From NCBI RefSeq assembly GCF_000272405.2, contig NZ_AJZM02000313.1, positions 4,595 to 68,594 of the forward strand: a stretch of 64,000 bases of DNA, read 5' to 3'. Shown piece after piece: positions 1-11,386 of this stretch; within the stretch, counting starts at the first letter, position 1; the number at the start of each line of letters is the position of its first letter. The DNA is from Vibrio tasmaniensis 1F-187. GTDB taxonomy: Bacteria; Pseudomonadota; Gammaproteobacteria; Enterobacterales; Vibrionaceae. The position numbers were made by a program, and so were the translations under genes. The notes beneath the pieces were generated by a model, which saw nothing but the letters and a program-made list of their open reading frames with translations, made no database searches and was not told where the DNA came from.

Positions 1-1
1 T

Positions 2-1731
<1,730 letters not shown>

Positions 1732-1767
1732 CGGTCGTTGGTTGTAATACTTGTAGGGTAATCTTTT

Positions 1768-1797
1768 GTGCAGCTATATTTATATAGCTGCACTTTT
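1768..1797 (+). terminator. Rho-independent terminator after fadA
   Basis: A perfect 11-bp stem (GTGCAGCTATA at 1768-1778 with TATAGCTGCAC at 1783-1793) is followed by a T-rich tail. It ends the fadBA transcript and separates it from acuI. Confidence 0.85.
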
Positions 1798-1973
1798 TAT
1801 TGCTCGGCGTCCAATAATGTATCGATTCGTTCAGCGAACTTAGCGAGAGAAAAAGCACCACTCACATCTATGCACAAAACGCATAGATTCAATGTTGATG
1901 TTTCATTATTTTTTCTTCGATGATTCAACTAAAGTTACTTCAGTTTCCTAATATTCCTCCCACGGAGCAGATC

Positions 1974-2954
1974 ATGTTTAAAGCACTTGTACTAAACCAA
2001 GAAGACAAAAAAACTATCGCATCAGTTTCTCAAATTGATGAGTCTCAATTACCAGAAGGTAACGTGAAAGTTGATGTGAGCTACTCTTCTTTGAACTACA
2101 AAGATGGTTTGGCGATAACAGGTAAAGGGCGCATTGTTCGTAACTTCCCTATGGTTCCCGGTATCGACCTTTCAGGTGTGGTTTCACAATCTGATGACCC
2201 GCGCTACAAAGCGGGCGACGAAGTTGTTCTAACGGGTTGGGGTGTGGGTGAAGGTCACTGGGGTGGCATGGCTGAGAAAGCGAGCCTAAACGGTGATTGG
2301 TTAGTGCCAATGCCAGCGGGTCTAGACGCTAAGAAAGTCATGGCGATCGGTACAGCAGGTTTCACAGCAATGCTTTGTGTGCAAGCTATCGTAGATGCAG
2401 GCATCAAACCAGAAGACGGTGAAATCTTAGTCACTGGCGCAAGTGGCGGTGTAGGCAGCGTGTCTATTACGCTACTTAACCAACTGGGTTACAAAGTGGC
2501 TGCGGTTACTGGTCGTGCTTCTGCAAACGGTGAACTACTTAAATCACTAGGTGCGACACGCATTGTAGAGCGTGCTGAACTTGAAGAACCAGCTAAGCCA
2601 CTAGAAAAACAACTGTGGGCTGGTGCTATCGATACGGTAGGCAGCAAAGTACTTGCGAAAGTATTGGCACAAATTGATTACAACGGCGCGGTTGCAATGT
2701 GTGGTCTAGCAGGCGGTTTTGACTTACCAACCACAGTAATGCCATTCATTCTGCGTAACGTTCGCCTACAAGGTGTGGACTCGGTAATGTGCCCTCGTGA
2801 AAAACGTATTAAAGCGTGGGAACAACTTGCTGAGCTGCTACCTGAGTCTTTCTACGGCCAAGCGACTAAAGAAGTGTCTTTAGATGGCGCTATTCAAGCA
2901 GCAGAAGACATCACTAACGGTCAAATCACTGGTCGCGTAGTTATAAAGCTTTAG
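1974..2954 (+). CDS. acuI: Acrylyl-CoA reductase family protein (AcuI/YhdH)
   Basis: Zinc-free medium-chain dehydrogenase/reductase of the YhdH/AcuI group, 326 residues. Family members reduce acryloyl-CoA to propionyl-CoA with NADPH and detoxify acrylate, including that from DMSP breakdown. Visible are the GroES-like N-terminal half, the nucleotide-binding TGASGGVGS motif (about residues 154-162) in a Rossmann domain, and no structural zinc cysteine cluster. The ATG at 1974 (protein MFKALVLNQ) is chosen because it gives the family length and has GGAG 9 bp upstream; an in-frame ATG at 1920 would add an unrelated 18-residue extension. It stands alone between two terminators. The acrylate role is inferred from the family, since no DMSP genes are adjacent. 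Confidence 0.88.
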   Translation: MFKALVLNQEDKKTIASVSQIDESQLPEGNVKVDVSYSSLNYKDGLAITGKGRIVRNFPMVPGIDLSGVVSQSDDPRYKAGDEVVLTGWGVGEGHWGGMAEKASLNGDWLVPMPAGLDAKKVMAIGTAGFTAMLCVQAIVDAGIKPEDGEILVTGASGGVGSVSITLLNQLGYKVAAVTGRASANGELLKSLGATRIVERAELEEPAKPLEKQLWAGAIDTVGSKVLAKVLAQIDYNGAVAMCGLAGGFDLPTTVMPFILRNVRLQGVDSVMCPREKRIKAWEQLAELLPESFYGQATKEVSLDGAIQAAEDITNGQITGRVVIKL

Positions 2955-2987
2955 TAATCAACTAAAGCTCAAATATCTCAGAACAAC

Positions 2988-3014
2988 AAAGGGCTGATAG
3001 TAATCAGCCCTTTT
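2988..3014 (+). terminator. Terminator after acuI
   Basis: A hairpin of AAAGGGCTGAT and ATCAGCCCTTTT with a 4-base loop lies between acuI and the convergent LysR gene. The A and T tracts on the two sides may let it work in both directions. Confidence 0.8.
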
Positions 3015-3063
3015 GCATTTTGGTCATTTGGTTCGAGTAAACCAAAACTAGATCTAAGTTAAG

Positions 3064-4005
3064 TTAACCCAAACCTACATCCGCAATCCGTTTTTGAATC
3101 AGCTCACCACACTCTTCTTTTACCACTCTTCTTAACCATTGTTGTGAAGCAGAAGAATCGCAGCGCGAGTGCCAGATCAGTGAGTAATCAAACGGCATAA
3201 ACTCAAATGGTAATGGCTTAACAACCAAGTCATAGCGTTCTGCCACCAAATAAGCCAGATCGGCTGGTACAGTGATCACCAACGGCATTCTATCGACAAT
3301 CGCTAATGCGGCTTCAAGGTGATAAGCACGCAGCACCATTTTACGTGGGTTTTGATTGGCTAAAGCATTATCTAATAACGCTTTAACACCATCACTAATC
3401 GCAATCATCGCATGCGGGAGTAAAACATAGTCTTCAAGGCTTAACGATCGATCGGCTAACGGATGATTTTTAGATAACAGACACGACACACCGACCGGCC
3501 CCAATACCTCTTGATGAAGTGGTGCAATGCTGCCACTCGGGCGACAAATCGCCATATCGACACGTTCGGTGCTGAGCTGTTTAAACAAATGCTCATGCTG
3601 CAATGGTGCAAACTCCAAAGAGATGTTCGGCGCTTGCTCATAAATCTTCGGCAGAGCATAAGGCAAGATAGTTTGCATCGCGTAGTCAGTGGTCGCAATT
3701 AAAAAACGCTCACTGCAATAGTAAGGATCGAAATCACTCGGACTAAGCAACTGACGGAATGATTCTAAAGGCTGATCAATGCGCTGGCTGATCTCGAGAG
3801 CTTTCTTAGTGGGAATAAGGTGCTGACCTTGGCGTGTAAACAGGGGATCATTGAGTAGTTCTCTTAAGCGGCCTAATACTCGGCTGGTTGCCGACTGGCT
3901 TAGGTTAAGACGAAGCGCAGCTTGACTAACACTGCCCTCTTCAATCAATACCTTTAAGGCGACCAGTAAATTCAGGTCTCTACGATAGATGTCTTCTAAT
4001 TCCAC
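3064..4005 (-). CDS. LysR-family transcriptional regulator, target unknown
   Basis: 313 residues with the standard LysR layout. A winged helix-turn-helix lies at about residues 9-68 (SVSQAALRLNLSQSATSRVLGRLRELL, in parts), followed by a LysR substrate-binding domain from about residue 95. The N-terminus (DLNLLVALKVLIEEGS) resembles the NodD/LeuO/PbpR-like branch. It is convergent with acuI, and its upstream neighbour is a small membrane protein gene on the same strand from which a hairpin at 4068-4093 separates it. No divergent partner gene is visible, so the target cannot be guessed from context. Confidence 0.85.
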   Translation of the reverse strand: MELEDIYRRDLNLLVALKVLIEEGSVSQAALRLNLSQSATSRVLGRLRELLNDPLFTRQGQHLIPTKKALEISQRIDQPLESFRQLLSPSDFDPYYCSERFLIATTDYAMQTILPYALPKIYEQAPNISLEFAPLQHEHLFKQLSTERVDMAICRPSGSIAPLHQEVLGPVGVSCLLSKNHPLADRSLSLEDYVLLPHAMIAISDGVKALLDNALANQNPRKMVLRAYHLEAALAIVDRMPLVITVPADLAYLVAERYDLVVKPLPFEFMPFDYSLIWHSRCDSSASQQWLRRVVKEECGELIQKRIADVGLG

Positions 4006-4067
4006 GCCACTTACCTAGCTGTATACAACTGTCATTAGTTACTAAGTTGTTTATAGCATGCTTTAGA

Positions 4068-4093
4068 TAAAAAAAATCCCGCAATTACGCGGG
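4068..4093 (-). terminator. Terminator of the small membrane protein gene
   Basis: Read on the minus strand, a short GC stem (GCGGG with CCCGC around a 6-base loop) is followed by a run of eight or nine T. It lies downstream of the 63-residue gene and upstream of the LysR start. Confidence 0.65.
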
Positions 4094-4161
4094 GAAGCCC
4101 AAGAAAATCTGGGGATAGTGTCGGAATGTTGTCGTATTGGAATTTGCTTGCTGTATTCAGG

Positions 4162-4353
4162 TTAGTGCTCTTGCTCCTCGGCTATGCCTTGCCAACGGCG
4201 CATCTCTACCCAAATACCAATAATCGTTGCTACTATGCCAAAAATTGGCATTAGAGAGGTCTCTGTCGCTGAGCGTAGTACTAACGCACAAAAAGAAATA
4301 AAACAGAGAACTGAATAAATTGTTAATCTATCTAATCCTGTCAACATCGCCAC
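4162..4353 (-). CDS. Small two-segment membrane protein, unknown function
   Basis: 63 residues, with two hydrophobic stretches at about 12-27 and 32-48 and a charged C-terminal tail (EMRRWQGIAEEQEH). I do not recognise a named family. It starts MAMLTGLD, similar to the start of the 84-residue membrane protein at 4832-5086 (MIMLTRY), which also has two hydrophobic segments ending in a charged tail. The two lie on either side of tusA on the opposite strand. It has its own terminator, which supports it being a real gene. Function is not inferable. Confidence 0.6.
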   Translation of the reverse strand: MAMLTGLDRLTIYSVLCFISFCALVLRSATETSLMPIFGIVATIIGIWVEMRRWQGIAEEQEH

Positions 4354-4496
4354 TCCTTAGCTAGTTGCCTTTGCTTTAAGTTGTTATCAACTTGTTAATT
4401 AAGTTATAGGAAATGGTTCCATTTGCCAAGCACTTATTGCATATTTTTTCTGCAGACGTATTATTCACTCGTTAGATAGATATAGAGATACAAACC

Positions 4497-4748
4497 ATGA
4501 CATTCAAACCTGAACTGGCAACCCACACTTTAGAAGCTGAAGGCCTGCGTTGCCCAGAGCCAGTAATGATGGTCAGGAAGACAATTAGAAACATGCAGGA
4601 TGGCGATGTGTTACTGGTAAAAGCTGACGATCCTTCGACAACTCGTGATATTCCGAGCTTTTGTCGATTCATGGATCACCAGTTGGTAGGCCAAGCGACA
4701 GAAACGTTGCCTTACCAGTATTTGATCAGAAAGGGATTGGAGGCGTAA
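4497..4748 (+). CDS. tusA: TusA sulfur carrier protein (sulfurtransferase)
   Basis: 83 residues of the SirA/TusA family. The sulfur-accepting cysteine is in the family motif LRCPEPVM (Cys19, the position of the E. coli active cysteine). TusA takes persulfide sulfur from IscS and hands it to TusBCD-TusE for 2-thiolation of the tRNA wobble uridine. It is also a wider sulfur-distribution protein in the cytoplasm. It is monocistronic here, followed by a long bidirectional terminator. The start is fixed by length and by the alignment of the cysteine. Confidence 0.95.
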   Translation: MTFKPELATHTLEAEGLRCPEPVMMVRKTIRNMQDGDVLLVKADDPSTTRDIPSFCRFMDHQLVGQATETLPYQYLIRKGLEA

Positions 4749-4772
4749 CGCCCCACCGACTATCAAGTATCA

Positions 4773-4829
4773 AAAAAGCCGCTCGTACCTTATGTTCTTA
4801 AACAGAACTCAGAGTACGAGCGGCTTTTT
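4773..4829. terminator. Bidirectional terminator between tusA and a small membrane gene
   Basis: A perfect 15-bp inverted repeat (AAAAAGCCGCTCGTA with its complement at 4815-4829) encloses a second small hairpin (GTTCT/AGAAC). A and T tracts at both ends serve the two convergent genes. Confidence 0.85.
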
Positions 4830-4831
4830 GT

Positions 4832-5086
4832 TTATTCGCTTCTAGATTTGTTTTGCAGATGCTCAAGCTGATGCTGAATTTCTCGGATATCTTTTCGCAT
4901 AGGAATAATATGCGCAACCCGAATCCAAGCTTCTACCGCAAGCCCGGTCATGATCATCGAACCAGCCACCATTGGTAGCCACATGTCCGTCAACACCATG
5001 CCTAGTAGTGTAAGTGCAAGACCAAAGGTAAATAGATAACTTTGGCTTTGTGGAGTAACACCCATATAACGCGTCAACATAATCAT
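4832..5086 (-). CDS. Small membrane protein with C-terminal coiled tail, unknown function
   Basis: 84 residues. Two hydrophobic segments lie at about 17-33 and 37-55, then a basic/acidic helical tail (MRKDIREIQHQLEHLQNK) that could form a short coiled coil. No named family is recognised. It may be distantly related to the 63-residue protein at 4162-4353, since both have two membrane spans and similar starts; this is a visual impression only. It shares its terminator with tusA. Nothing in the context assigns a role. Confidence 0.65.
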   Translation of the reverse strand: MIMLTRYMGVTPQSQSYLFTFGLALTLLGMVLTDMWLPMVAGSMIMTGLAVEAWIRVAHIIPMRKDIREIQHQLEHLQNKSRSE

Positions 5087-5237
5087 GCCCTCGTGTTCTT
5101 AACTCACAAGATTAAAATATCATGACAAGTATGACAATTATATGTCCATTCGCTCGATAAACCCCACAATACTGTAAGAGTATGACCTACAACACATTAC
5201 TCTACTGATTGAGTATAATAGGACTCAATACTACCGC

Positions 5238-5792
5238 TTAATAGAACGCTGCTGCGATAGCCAAACCCACGAACAACAAGGCTGTGATCTTGCGAATCAG
5301 GTCAAGTGGCATCTTATCTGCCGATAGCTTACCAATGATCACCACAGGCACATTCGCCAGCAACATACCAATGGTAGTACCGAGAATGACCCACGTTAAT
5401 GCATCCGAATATTGAGCCCCTAGAATCGATGTCGCAATCTGAGTCTTATCACCGATCTCAGCAATGAAGAAAGCGATAAAACTGGCGACAAACGGCCCTC
5501 GGTTCGAGATCTGTTCATCGTCATCTAATTTATCCGGAATCAGAATCCAGCCTGCCATCGCAATGAAACTGACCACCAGCACCCACTTAAGTACTTCAGG
5601 AGATAAATAATCAGCGACCACAACACCTAGCCACGCAGCAAGGGCATGGTTGGCAATGGTGGCAAAGAAAATAGCCGCAATAATAGGTAGCGGTTTTCGA
5701 TATCGGCTGGCTAATAAAAGGGATAACAACTGAGTCTTATCACCGATCTCGGCTAAGGCGACAGTTGTAATTGAAATTGCTAAAACGCTCAC
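5238..5792 (-). CDS. mneA: MneA, UPF0016/GDT1-family manganese exporter
   Basis: 184 residues and six predicted membrane spans, made of two homologous halves. Each half carries the family metal motif E-x-G-D-K-T (AEIGDKTQ near the N-terminus and again mid-protein). UPF0016 proteins export Mn2+ (MneA of Vibrio cholerae) or move Mn/Ca (Gdt1, TMEM165). The GTG at 5792 gives the family length. The longer frame opening at 5852 would start inside the upstream riboswitch and add an unrelated leader. The Mn-riboswitch-like leader at about 5869-6000 independently supports the manganese role. Confidence 0.88.
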   Translation of the reverse strand: MSVLAISITTVALAEIGDKTQLLSLLLASRYRKPLPIIAAIFFATIANHALAAWLGVVVADYLSPEVLKWVLVVSFIAMAGWILIPDKLDDDEQISNRGPFVASFIAFFIAEIGDKTQIATSILGAQYSDALTWVILGTTIGMLLANVPVVIIGKLSADKMPLDLIRKITALLFVGLAIAAAFY

Positions 5793-5868
5793 GACATGCT
5801 CATTTGGGATGAGGATTATTATATTTAACCAAAGACAAACCTCGCGCCCCATCCCGGTTCACGATGCT

Positions 5869-6000
5869 TGTCTAAGGTCTTGCTAAGCGCCACCAAGGTG
5901 GTGGTTGCCTCGAACGCCATGATGATTTTGCATCAATTATGTTGACGAACGAACTCATTCAATAGGATATGAATAAGTAAGCTACTCCCCAAAGACCGCG
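5869..6000 (-). promoter_or_regulatory. yybP-ykoY-type manganese riboswitch upstream of mneA
   Basis: Reading the minus strand, the leader has the conserved box CTTTGGGGAGTAGC (5981-5994 region). A variable arm and a hairpin with ACCACC/GGTGG follow, then the closing conserved GCAAGACC near 5876-5884. This is the signature of the yybP-ykoY Mn2+ aptamer, in which the two loops are brought together by the metal. Downstream, GGGATGGGG (about 5843-5852) can pair with CCTCATCCC just before the start region, a plausible expression platform. In this family Mn2+ binding switches exporter expression on. The assignment is from motif recognition; the exact boundaries are estimated. Confidence 0.8.
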
Positions 6001-6212
6001 AGATTTTAATCACCCACGCTTTCAAACACAAGAGTCAAAGTTATCAAAATATCCACTTGTGCCGAAAAACAAACATTAAAGGCAAAAAAATCCACTAAAC
6101 GACATTTTAGACCACTAATTAAACAAGATTACCCCTACTCGCTTTACCAATATCTCGGTATACTCAGAGGTTATTTTTATCATTCATTTAAAAGAATCGC
6201 GCGAACCTGACT

Positions 6213-7127
6213 ATGCAAAAATACGATATCAAAACCTTCCAGGGAATGATCCTCGCGCTGCAGGATTACTGGGCACAAAACGGTTGTACCATTGTTCAAC
6301 CACTAGATATGGAAGTAGGTGCTGGCACCTCTCACCCAATGACATGTCTACGTGCACTTGGCCCAGAGCCAATGTCTACGGCATACGTTCAACCTTCTCG
6401 TCGTCCGACCGATGGTCGTTACGGTGAAAACCCGAACCGCCTGCAGCACTACTATCAATTCCAAGTAGCTCTAAAACCTTCTCCAGATAACATCCAGGAG
6501 TTGTACTTAGGCTCGCTTGAAGTTCTTGGTGTCGACCCACTTGTTCACGATATTCGTTTCGTAGAAGACAACTGGGAAAACCCAACGCTAGGCGCATGGG
6601 GTCTTGGTTGGGAAGTATGGCTAAACGGTATGGAAGTGACTCAATTCACTTACTTCCAACAAGTTGGCGGTCTTGAGTGTAAGCCAGTAACGGGTGAGAT
6701 CACTTACGGTATCGAGCGTCTAGCAATGTACATCCAAGAAGTAGACTCTGTTTACGACCTTGTATGGAACGTAGCACCAGACGGTTCTAATGTGACTTAC
6801 GGTGACATCTTCCACCAAAACGAAGTTGAGCAATCAACATACAACTTCGAACACGCAGACGTAGATTTCCTATTCACTTTCTTCGACCAGTGCGAAAAAG
6901 AGTGTAAAGAGCTACTTGAGCTTGAGAAGCCACTGCCGCTTCCAGCTTACGAGCGCATTCTAAAAGCAGGTCACGCATTCAACATTCTTGATGCGCGCAA
7001 AGCTATCTCTGTAACAGAGCGTCAACGTTACATCCTTCGTATCCGCAACCTGACTAAAGCTGTTGCAGAGGCGTACTACGCGTCACGTGAAGCGCTTGGC
7101 TTCCCAATGTGTAAGAAGGATAAATAA
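6213..7127 (+). CDS. glyQ: Glycyl-tRNA synthetase alpha subunit
   Basis: 304 residues, the usual length of the alpha chain of the bacterial alpha2beta2 glycyl-tRNA synthetase. It carries the class II catalytic domain, with the well-conserved opening [17 protein letters not shown] and the motif region [19 protein letters not shown]. It activates glycine with ATP in the cytoplasm. It lies 2 bp before glyS and is clearly co-transcribed. The roughly 200 bp upstream are AT-rich and probably hold the promoter (TATACT near 6158-6163), divergent from the mneA leader. Confidence 0.98.
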   Translation: MQKYDIKTFQGMILALQDYWAQNGCTIVQPLDMEVGAGTSHPMTCLRALGPEPMSTAYVQPSRRPTDGRYGENPNRLQHYYQFQVALKPSPDNIQELYLGSLEVLGVDPLVHDIRFVEDNWENPTLGAWGLGWEVWLNGMEVTQFTYFQQVGGLECKPVTGEITYGIERLAMYIQEVDSVYDLVWNVAPDGSNVTYGDIFHQNEVEQSTYNFEHADVDFLFTFFDQCEKECKELLELEKPLPLPAYERILKAGHAFNILDARKAISVTERQRYILRIRNLTKAVAEAYYASREALGFPMCKKDK

Positions 7128-7129
7128 TC

Positions 7130-9196
7130 ATGGCGAAGAATTTTCTAATTGAACTGGGTACGGAAGAGCTTCCACCAACGGCACTTCGTTCTCTAGCAGA
7201 AGCCTTTGCTTCTAACTTTGAAGCGGGTCTTAAAACGGCTGAGCTTTCTCACGAAGGCATCAAGTGGTACGCAGCACCTCGTCGTCTAGCACTTAAAGTG
7301 ACTGCACTGGCTGAAGGCCAAGCAGACAAAGTCGTTGAGAAGCGCGGTCCTGCAATTTCTGTCGCATTCGATGCGGAAGGCAACGCGACTAAAGCTGCAC
7401 AAGGTTGGGCTCGTGGTAACGGTATTACTGTTGAGCAAGCTGACCGCCTGAAAACAGACAAAGGCGAGTGGCTTCTTTTCAAACAAGAAGTGGCTGGCAA
7501 ACCTGTTCAAGAATTGGTGATGGACATCGCTGCGAAAGCTCTCGCTGGCCTACCAATTCCTAAAGCAATGCGCTGGGGTAACTCAGACATTCAATTTATC
7601 CGTCCAGTGAAAACACTGACAGTACTACTAGGTGATGAGCTTGTTGAAGGCAAAATCCTAGGCGTAGCTTCTGCTCGTACTATCCGTGGCCACCGTTTCA
7701 TGGGCGAACAAGAGTTCACAATCGACTCTGCTGACCAATACCCTGCGATCTTAGAAGAGCGCGGTAAAGTAATGGCAGATTACGATGCGCGTAAAGCGAT
7801 CATTCTTGCTGATGCTAAAAAAGCAGCTGACGCAGTTGGTGGTATTGCAGACCTAGAAGATGACCTTGTTGAAGAAGTTACTTCTTTGGTTGAATGGCCA
7901 GTGGTGCTTACTGCTAAGTTTGAGCAAGAGTTCCTAAAAGTGCCTTCTGAAGCTTTGGTTTACACCATGAAAGGCGACCAGAAGTACTTCCCAGTGTATG
8001 ACGCTGATAAAAATCTTCTGCCAAACTTCATCTTCGTTTCGAACATCGAGTCTAAAGAGCCTCGTCACGTAATCGAAGGTAACGAGAAGGTTGTACGTCC
8101 ACGTCTTGCTGATGCTGAATTCTTCTTCAACACAGACCGCAAACGTCCGCTGATCGACCGTCTTGCTGAACTAGACCAAGCTATCTTCCAGAAGCAATTA
8201 GGTACTATCAAAGACAAAACCGATCGCATCACAGAGCTTGCTGGCTACATTGCTGAGCAAATCGATGCTGACGTTGAAAAGTCTAAGCGTGCTGGCCTAC
8301 TGGCTAAGTGTGACCTAATGACATCTATGGTATTCGAGTTTACGGATACTCAAGGTGTGATGGGCATGCACTACGCGACTCACGATGGTGAAGACGAGCA
8401 AGTAGCACTAGCACTTTACGAGCAGTACATGCCTCGTTTCGCGGGTGACACACTACCAAGCACTGGTATTTCATCAGCAGTAGCAATGGCAGACAAGCTA
8501 GACACTATTGTAGGTATCTTCGGTATTGGCCAAGCACCAAAAGGTTCTGACCCATTCGCTCTACGTCGTGCATCACTAGGTGTGCTACGTATCATCGTTG
8601 AAAACGGCTACAACCTAGACCTAACTGATCTAATCGGTAAAGCGAAAGAGCTACTAGGCGACAAGCTAACCAACGAAAACGTAGAAGCTGACGTTATCGA
8701 CTTCATGCTAGGTCGTTTCCGCGCATGGTACCAAGATGCTGGTTTCAGTGTTGATATCATCCAAGCGGTACTAGCACGTCGTCCAACCAAGCCAGCTGAC
8801 TTTGACCAACGTGTTAAAGCGGTTTCTCACTTCCGTGAACTGGAAGCAGCAGAAGCACTAGCAGCAGCGAACAAGCGTGTAGGTAACATCCTTGCGAAAT
8901 TCGATGGCGATCTACCTGCTGAAATCGATCTAACGCTTCTTCAAGAAGACGCAGAGAAAGCTCTGGCTGAAAACGTTGAAGTAATGACAGAAGCACTAGA
9001 ACCAGCATTCGCGACAGGCAACTACCAAGAAGCCCTAAGCAAACTTGCTGACCTACGTGAACCAGTTGATGCATTCTTCGATAACGTAATGGTTATGGCT
9101 GATGACGAAGCGCTTAAGAAAAACCGTCTAACGCTACTGAACAACCTACGTAACCTGTTCCTACAGATTGCTGATATTTCTTTACTACAGAAGTAA
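7130..9196 (+). CDS. glyS: Glycyl-tRNA synthetase beta subunit
   Basis: 688 residues, matching the family (689 in E. coli). It opens with the typical [12 protein letters not shown] and includes the beta-subunit core and a C-terminal DALR-like anticodon-binding region. The beta chain recognises tRNA-Gly and completes the active enzyme with GlyQ. It starts 2 bp after glyQ. A hairpin with a T-run at 9218-9249 ends the unit. Confidence 0.98.
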   Translation: MAKNFLIELGTEELPPTALRSLAEAFASNFEAGLKTAELSHEGIKWYAAPRRLALKVTALAEGQADKVVEKRGPAISVAFDAEGNATKAAQGWARGNGITVEQADRLKTDKGEWLLFKQEVAGKPVQELVMDIAAKALAGLPIPKAMRWGNSDIQFIRPVKTLTVLLGDELVEGKILGVASARTIRGHRFMGEQEFTIDSADQYPAILEERGKVMADYDARKAIILADAKKAADAVGGIADLEDDLVEEVTSLVEWPVVLTAKFEQEFLKVPSEALVYTMKGDQKYFPVYDADKNLLPNFIFVSNIESKEPRHVIEGNEKVVRPRLADAEFFFNTDRKRPLIDRLAELDQAIFQKQLGTIKDKTDRITELAGYIAEQIDADVEKSKRAGLLAKCDLMTSMVFEFTDTQGVMGMHYATHDGEDEQVALALYEQYMPRFAGDTLPSTGISSAVAMADKLDTIVGIFGIGQAPKGSDPFALRRASLGVLRIIVENGYNLDLTDLIGKAKELLGDKLTNENVEADVIDFMLGRFRAWYQDAGFSVDIIQAVLARRPTKPADFDQRVKAVSHFRELEAAEALAAANKRVGNILAKFDGDLPAEIDLTLLQEDAEKALAENVEVMTEALEPAFATGNYQEALSKLADLREPVDAFFDNVMVMADDEALKKNRLTLLNNLRNLFLQIADISLLQK

Positions 9197-9217
9197 AACC
9201 AATTTGGAATAAATATT

Positions 9218-9249
9218 AAGGGGGAAGCTTTGGCTTCTCCCTTTTTTTT
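9218..9249 (+). terminator. Terminator after glyS
   Basis: A G-rich arm (GGGGAAGC) pairs imperfectly with GCTTCTCCC across a short loop, with one bulge, followed by eight T. Confidence 0.8.
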
Positions 9250-9306
9250 ATCCAAAGCTAGTGTAAGCTCTATCTGGTTGAATATTATTGTAGATAGGGA
9301 TATTAC

Positions 9307-9987
9307 ATGCTGGTTGTTTTGGTTGAAGATAATGAAATATTGAATCACCACCTATCTTCTCAGCTCAGTGAGCAAGGACATACTGTCCATGCAGATAGAA
9401 CAGCTTCTGCGTGTTTACAAACGATTCAAAAACAGTCCAATACAGATGTGATGATCATTGACCTTGGCCTCCCTGACTTTGATGGCATTACGCTGATCAA
9501 GCAAATACGTCGTAAAGAAATTGCAGTCCCAATATTAATCTTAACCGCACGTGGCAACTGGCAAGATAAAGTAGAAGGGCTTAACTCCGGGGCTGATGAT
9601 TACCTTACCAAGCCCTTCCAATTTGAAGAGCTACACGCTCGCCTTGAGGCGCTTGTTCGTCGCAATCAAGGGTTTTCCGCTTCCCAAATCAAAGCGCAAT
9701 CGCTCACCTTAGACACTCAAGCCAAACGTATCAGTTACGATGATGCTCTGATTGAACTTACAGCCTTAGAATTTCAAATATTCGAGTACTTAATTCGCCA
9801 TTGCTTACAAATCGTATCTAAGCAACAAATCGCAGATTCCCTTTATGCGCAGGGTGAAAATGTTCAGCTAAACAATATTGAGGTCATCGTTTCACGCTTA
9901 CGTAAAAAGTTAACGCTATACACTCAAGCTAAACTGATCAGCACCATTCGCGGGCAAGGTTATCGTTTTGAACTAGAAGCTAAGTAG
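9307..9987 (+). CDS. OmpR/PhoP-family response regulator
   Basis: 226 residues. The N-terminal receiver has the acidic pair ED (residues 7-8), phospho-acceptor Asp52 (MIIDLGLPD) and Lys102 (LTKPF). A C-terminal OmpR-type winged helix contains LTALEFQIFEYLIRH and ends IRGQGYRF. The sequence is of the PhoP/QseB type. It sits 1 bp before a PhoQ-like kinase gene (stop at 9987, next ATG at 9989), so the two form an operon. The unit lies beside, and convergent with, the Tad pilus locus, which makes that locus a candidate target; this is inference only. I give no symbol because several PhoP-like pairs exist in Vibrio. Confidence 0.92.
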   Translation: MLVVLVEDNEILNHHLSSQLSEQGHTVHADRTASACLQTIQKQSNTDVMIIDLGLPDFDGITLIKQIRRKEIAVPILILTARGNWQDKVEGLNSGADDYLTKPFQFEELHARLEALVRRNQGFSASQIKAQSLTLDTQAKRISYDDALIELTALEFQIFEYLIRHCLQIVSKQQIADSLYAQGENVQLNNIEVIVSRLRKKLTLYTQAKLISTIRGQGYRFELEAK

Positions 9988-9988
9988 T

Positions 9989-11371
9989 ATGAAAAGACTG
10001 TACAAAACTCAGTTCAGACGTCGGACATTCGCCGTTGCTGCTTCCATTATGATTTCAATGGTACTCACTAGCGCCTGGTTCTACTACAACAGTCAAAAAC
10101 ACCAACTTTTTGAGTACTACTCGAAAAATACCCTTCGAGAATTGCCTGCTGTAATCAATGAACTGCTGTCTTCTGGGGAAATCCCGCCATTGACGGAGTG
10201 GGATAGGTTCTATGCGAAAGATTCTCCCAACACTAGCGTCACTCTATGTGATCACAACAATCAACAAGTATGGACATCAGTAAATATTGAAAGACGAGCT
10301 AAGCTGCTATCAGAGATAGGCGTCAGCCAATCTCAAGTTAGCGAGCTCTGTCGTGATCTAAATTTCCCCATAGATACTATTCGTTTGGTTGAAAGACCGA
10401 ATGGCGCCGCTTTTATTGTCCACACAATTCTCTGGAAAGGTTTCCAGGAAAAAAAAGATGGCAGAGTTATCTTTACCCAAAGGGTCGAAGAGAAAATAGA
10501 ACCCATACATCAGTTAAAATACACCGCGGTTGGAGTGTTAGTGGTTGCGCTTGCTTTGATCAGTGCTCTACTTTTGGTTTTTTATCGAATTAGTTTTGCT
10601 CCGTTTGCTCGACTAGAGAATGAGCTACATGACATAAAACAAGGTAAGAAAAACCAATTAGCCCAGTCATACCCTGAAGATTTACATAGCGTCACCAGTG
10701 CATTGAACGAATTGCTATACCAACAAAAAGAAAATCAGGAGCGTTATAAGCGTTCTCTCAATGATCTCGCCCATAGTTTGAAGACTCGCGTGACAGTTTC
10801 TCAAGCATTGCTTGATGAAGACTCATCCAAAACAAAGAATGACCAAATCAACCAACAACTGTTAGAAATGGATAGCTTAATTCAGGCACAACTCAAAAGG
10901 GCTTCGCTAGGCGTTAAAGGTATAACGACTTCATCGACACCGATAAAACCAATCCTCGACAGCCTAGTAGGCATGTTTACGAAAATCCATGCCGACAAAA
11001 AGATCCAATTCATCACTAAGTTTGACGACCAACAGACCGTGCCTCTTAATAAAGATGATCTTATGGAAGTGCTCGGTAACCTATTAGAAAATACTTATCG
11101 GTTCGCACAAACCTCTATCGAATTCAAAGCCACTCAAAGCGAACAGCAGATCCTGATTGAGATCTATAATGATGGGCCAGTAATAGATAGCTCGATCAGC
11201 CAAACCTTATTTCAACGCGGCGTAAGAGCCGATCAGAAGACCCATGGTACGGGGTTAGGTTTGGCGCTATGTGATGAGATACTCCATAGCTACAAAGGGA
11301 CAATCTGGTTTGAGCAATCAGATAACCCATCCGTGGGTGTCGTTTTAAAAATACTACTCCCAACAAGTTAA
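9989..11371 (+). CDS. PhoQ-like sensor histidine kinase
   Basis: 460 residues. Membrane spans lie at about 14-33 and 178-199 and flank a periplasmic sensor of about 140 residues. A HAMP-like linker follows, then the phospho-acceptor in NDLAHSLKTRV (His262), very close to the PhoQ H-box, then the HATPase N-box GNLLENTYRF (around Asn368) and G-box HGTGLGLALC. It autophosphorylates and passes phosphate to the upstream regulator. The periplasmic domain is not clearly the acidic PhoQ sensor, so the signal is unknown. Its 3' end converges with the OmpA-like gene. An inverted repeat (GCAGGGTT/AACCCTGC, 11381-11409) spans the 15-bp junction and could terminate both. Confidence 0.9.
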   Translation: MKRLYKTQFRRRTFAVAASIMISMVLTSAWFYYNSQKHQLFEYYSKNTLRELPAVINELLSSGEIPPLTEWDRFYAKDSPNTSVTLCDHNNQQVWTSVNIERRAKLLSEIGVSQSQVSELCRDLNFPIDTIRLVERPNGAAFIVHTILWKGFQEKKDGRVIFTQRVEEKIEPIHQLKYTAVGVLVVALALISALLLVFYRISFAPFARLENELHDIKQGKKNQLAQSYPEDLHSVTSALNELLYQQKENQERYKRSLNDLAHSLKTRVTVSQALLDEDSSKTKNDQINQQLLEMDSLIQAQLKRASLGVKGITTSSTPIKPILDSLVGMFTKIHADKKIQFITKFDDQQTVPLNKDDLMEVLGNLLENTYRFAQTSIEFKATQSEQQILIEIYNDGPVIDSSISQTLFQRGVRADQKTHGTGLGLALCDEILHSYKGTIWFEQSDNPSVGVVLKILLPTS

Positions 11372-11386
11372 ATTTGTAAGGCAGGG

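Noticed and set aside
5793..5852. Longer N-terminus for MneA from 5852
   Set aside because: It lies in the riboswitch expression platform and has no family similarity; the GTG at 5792 gives the normal start of the first membrane span.
6000..6212. T-box or glycine riboswitch before glyQ
   Set aside because: No T-box sequence, specifier hairpin or glycine aptamer motif is visible; only an AT-rich promoter region.
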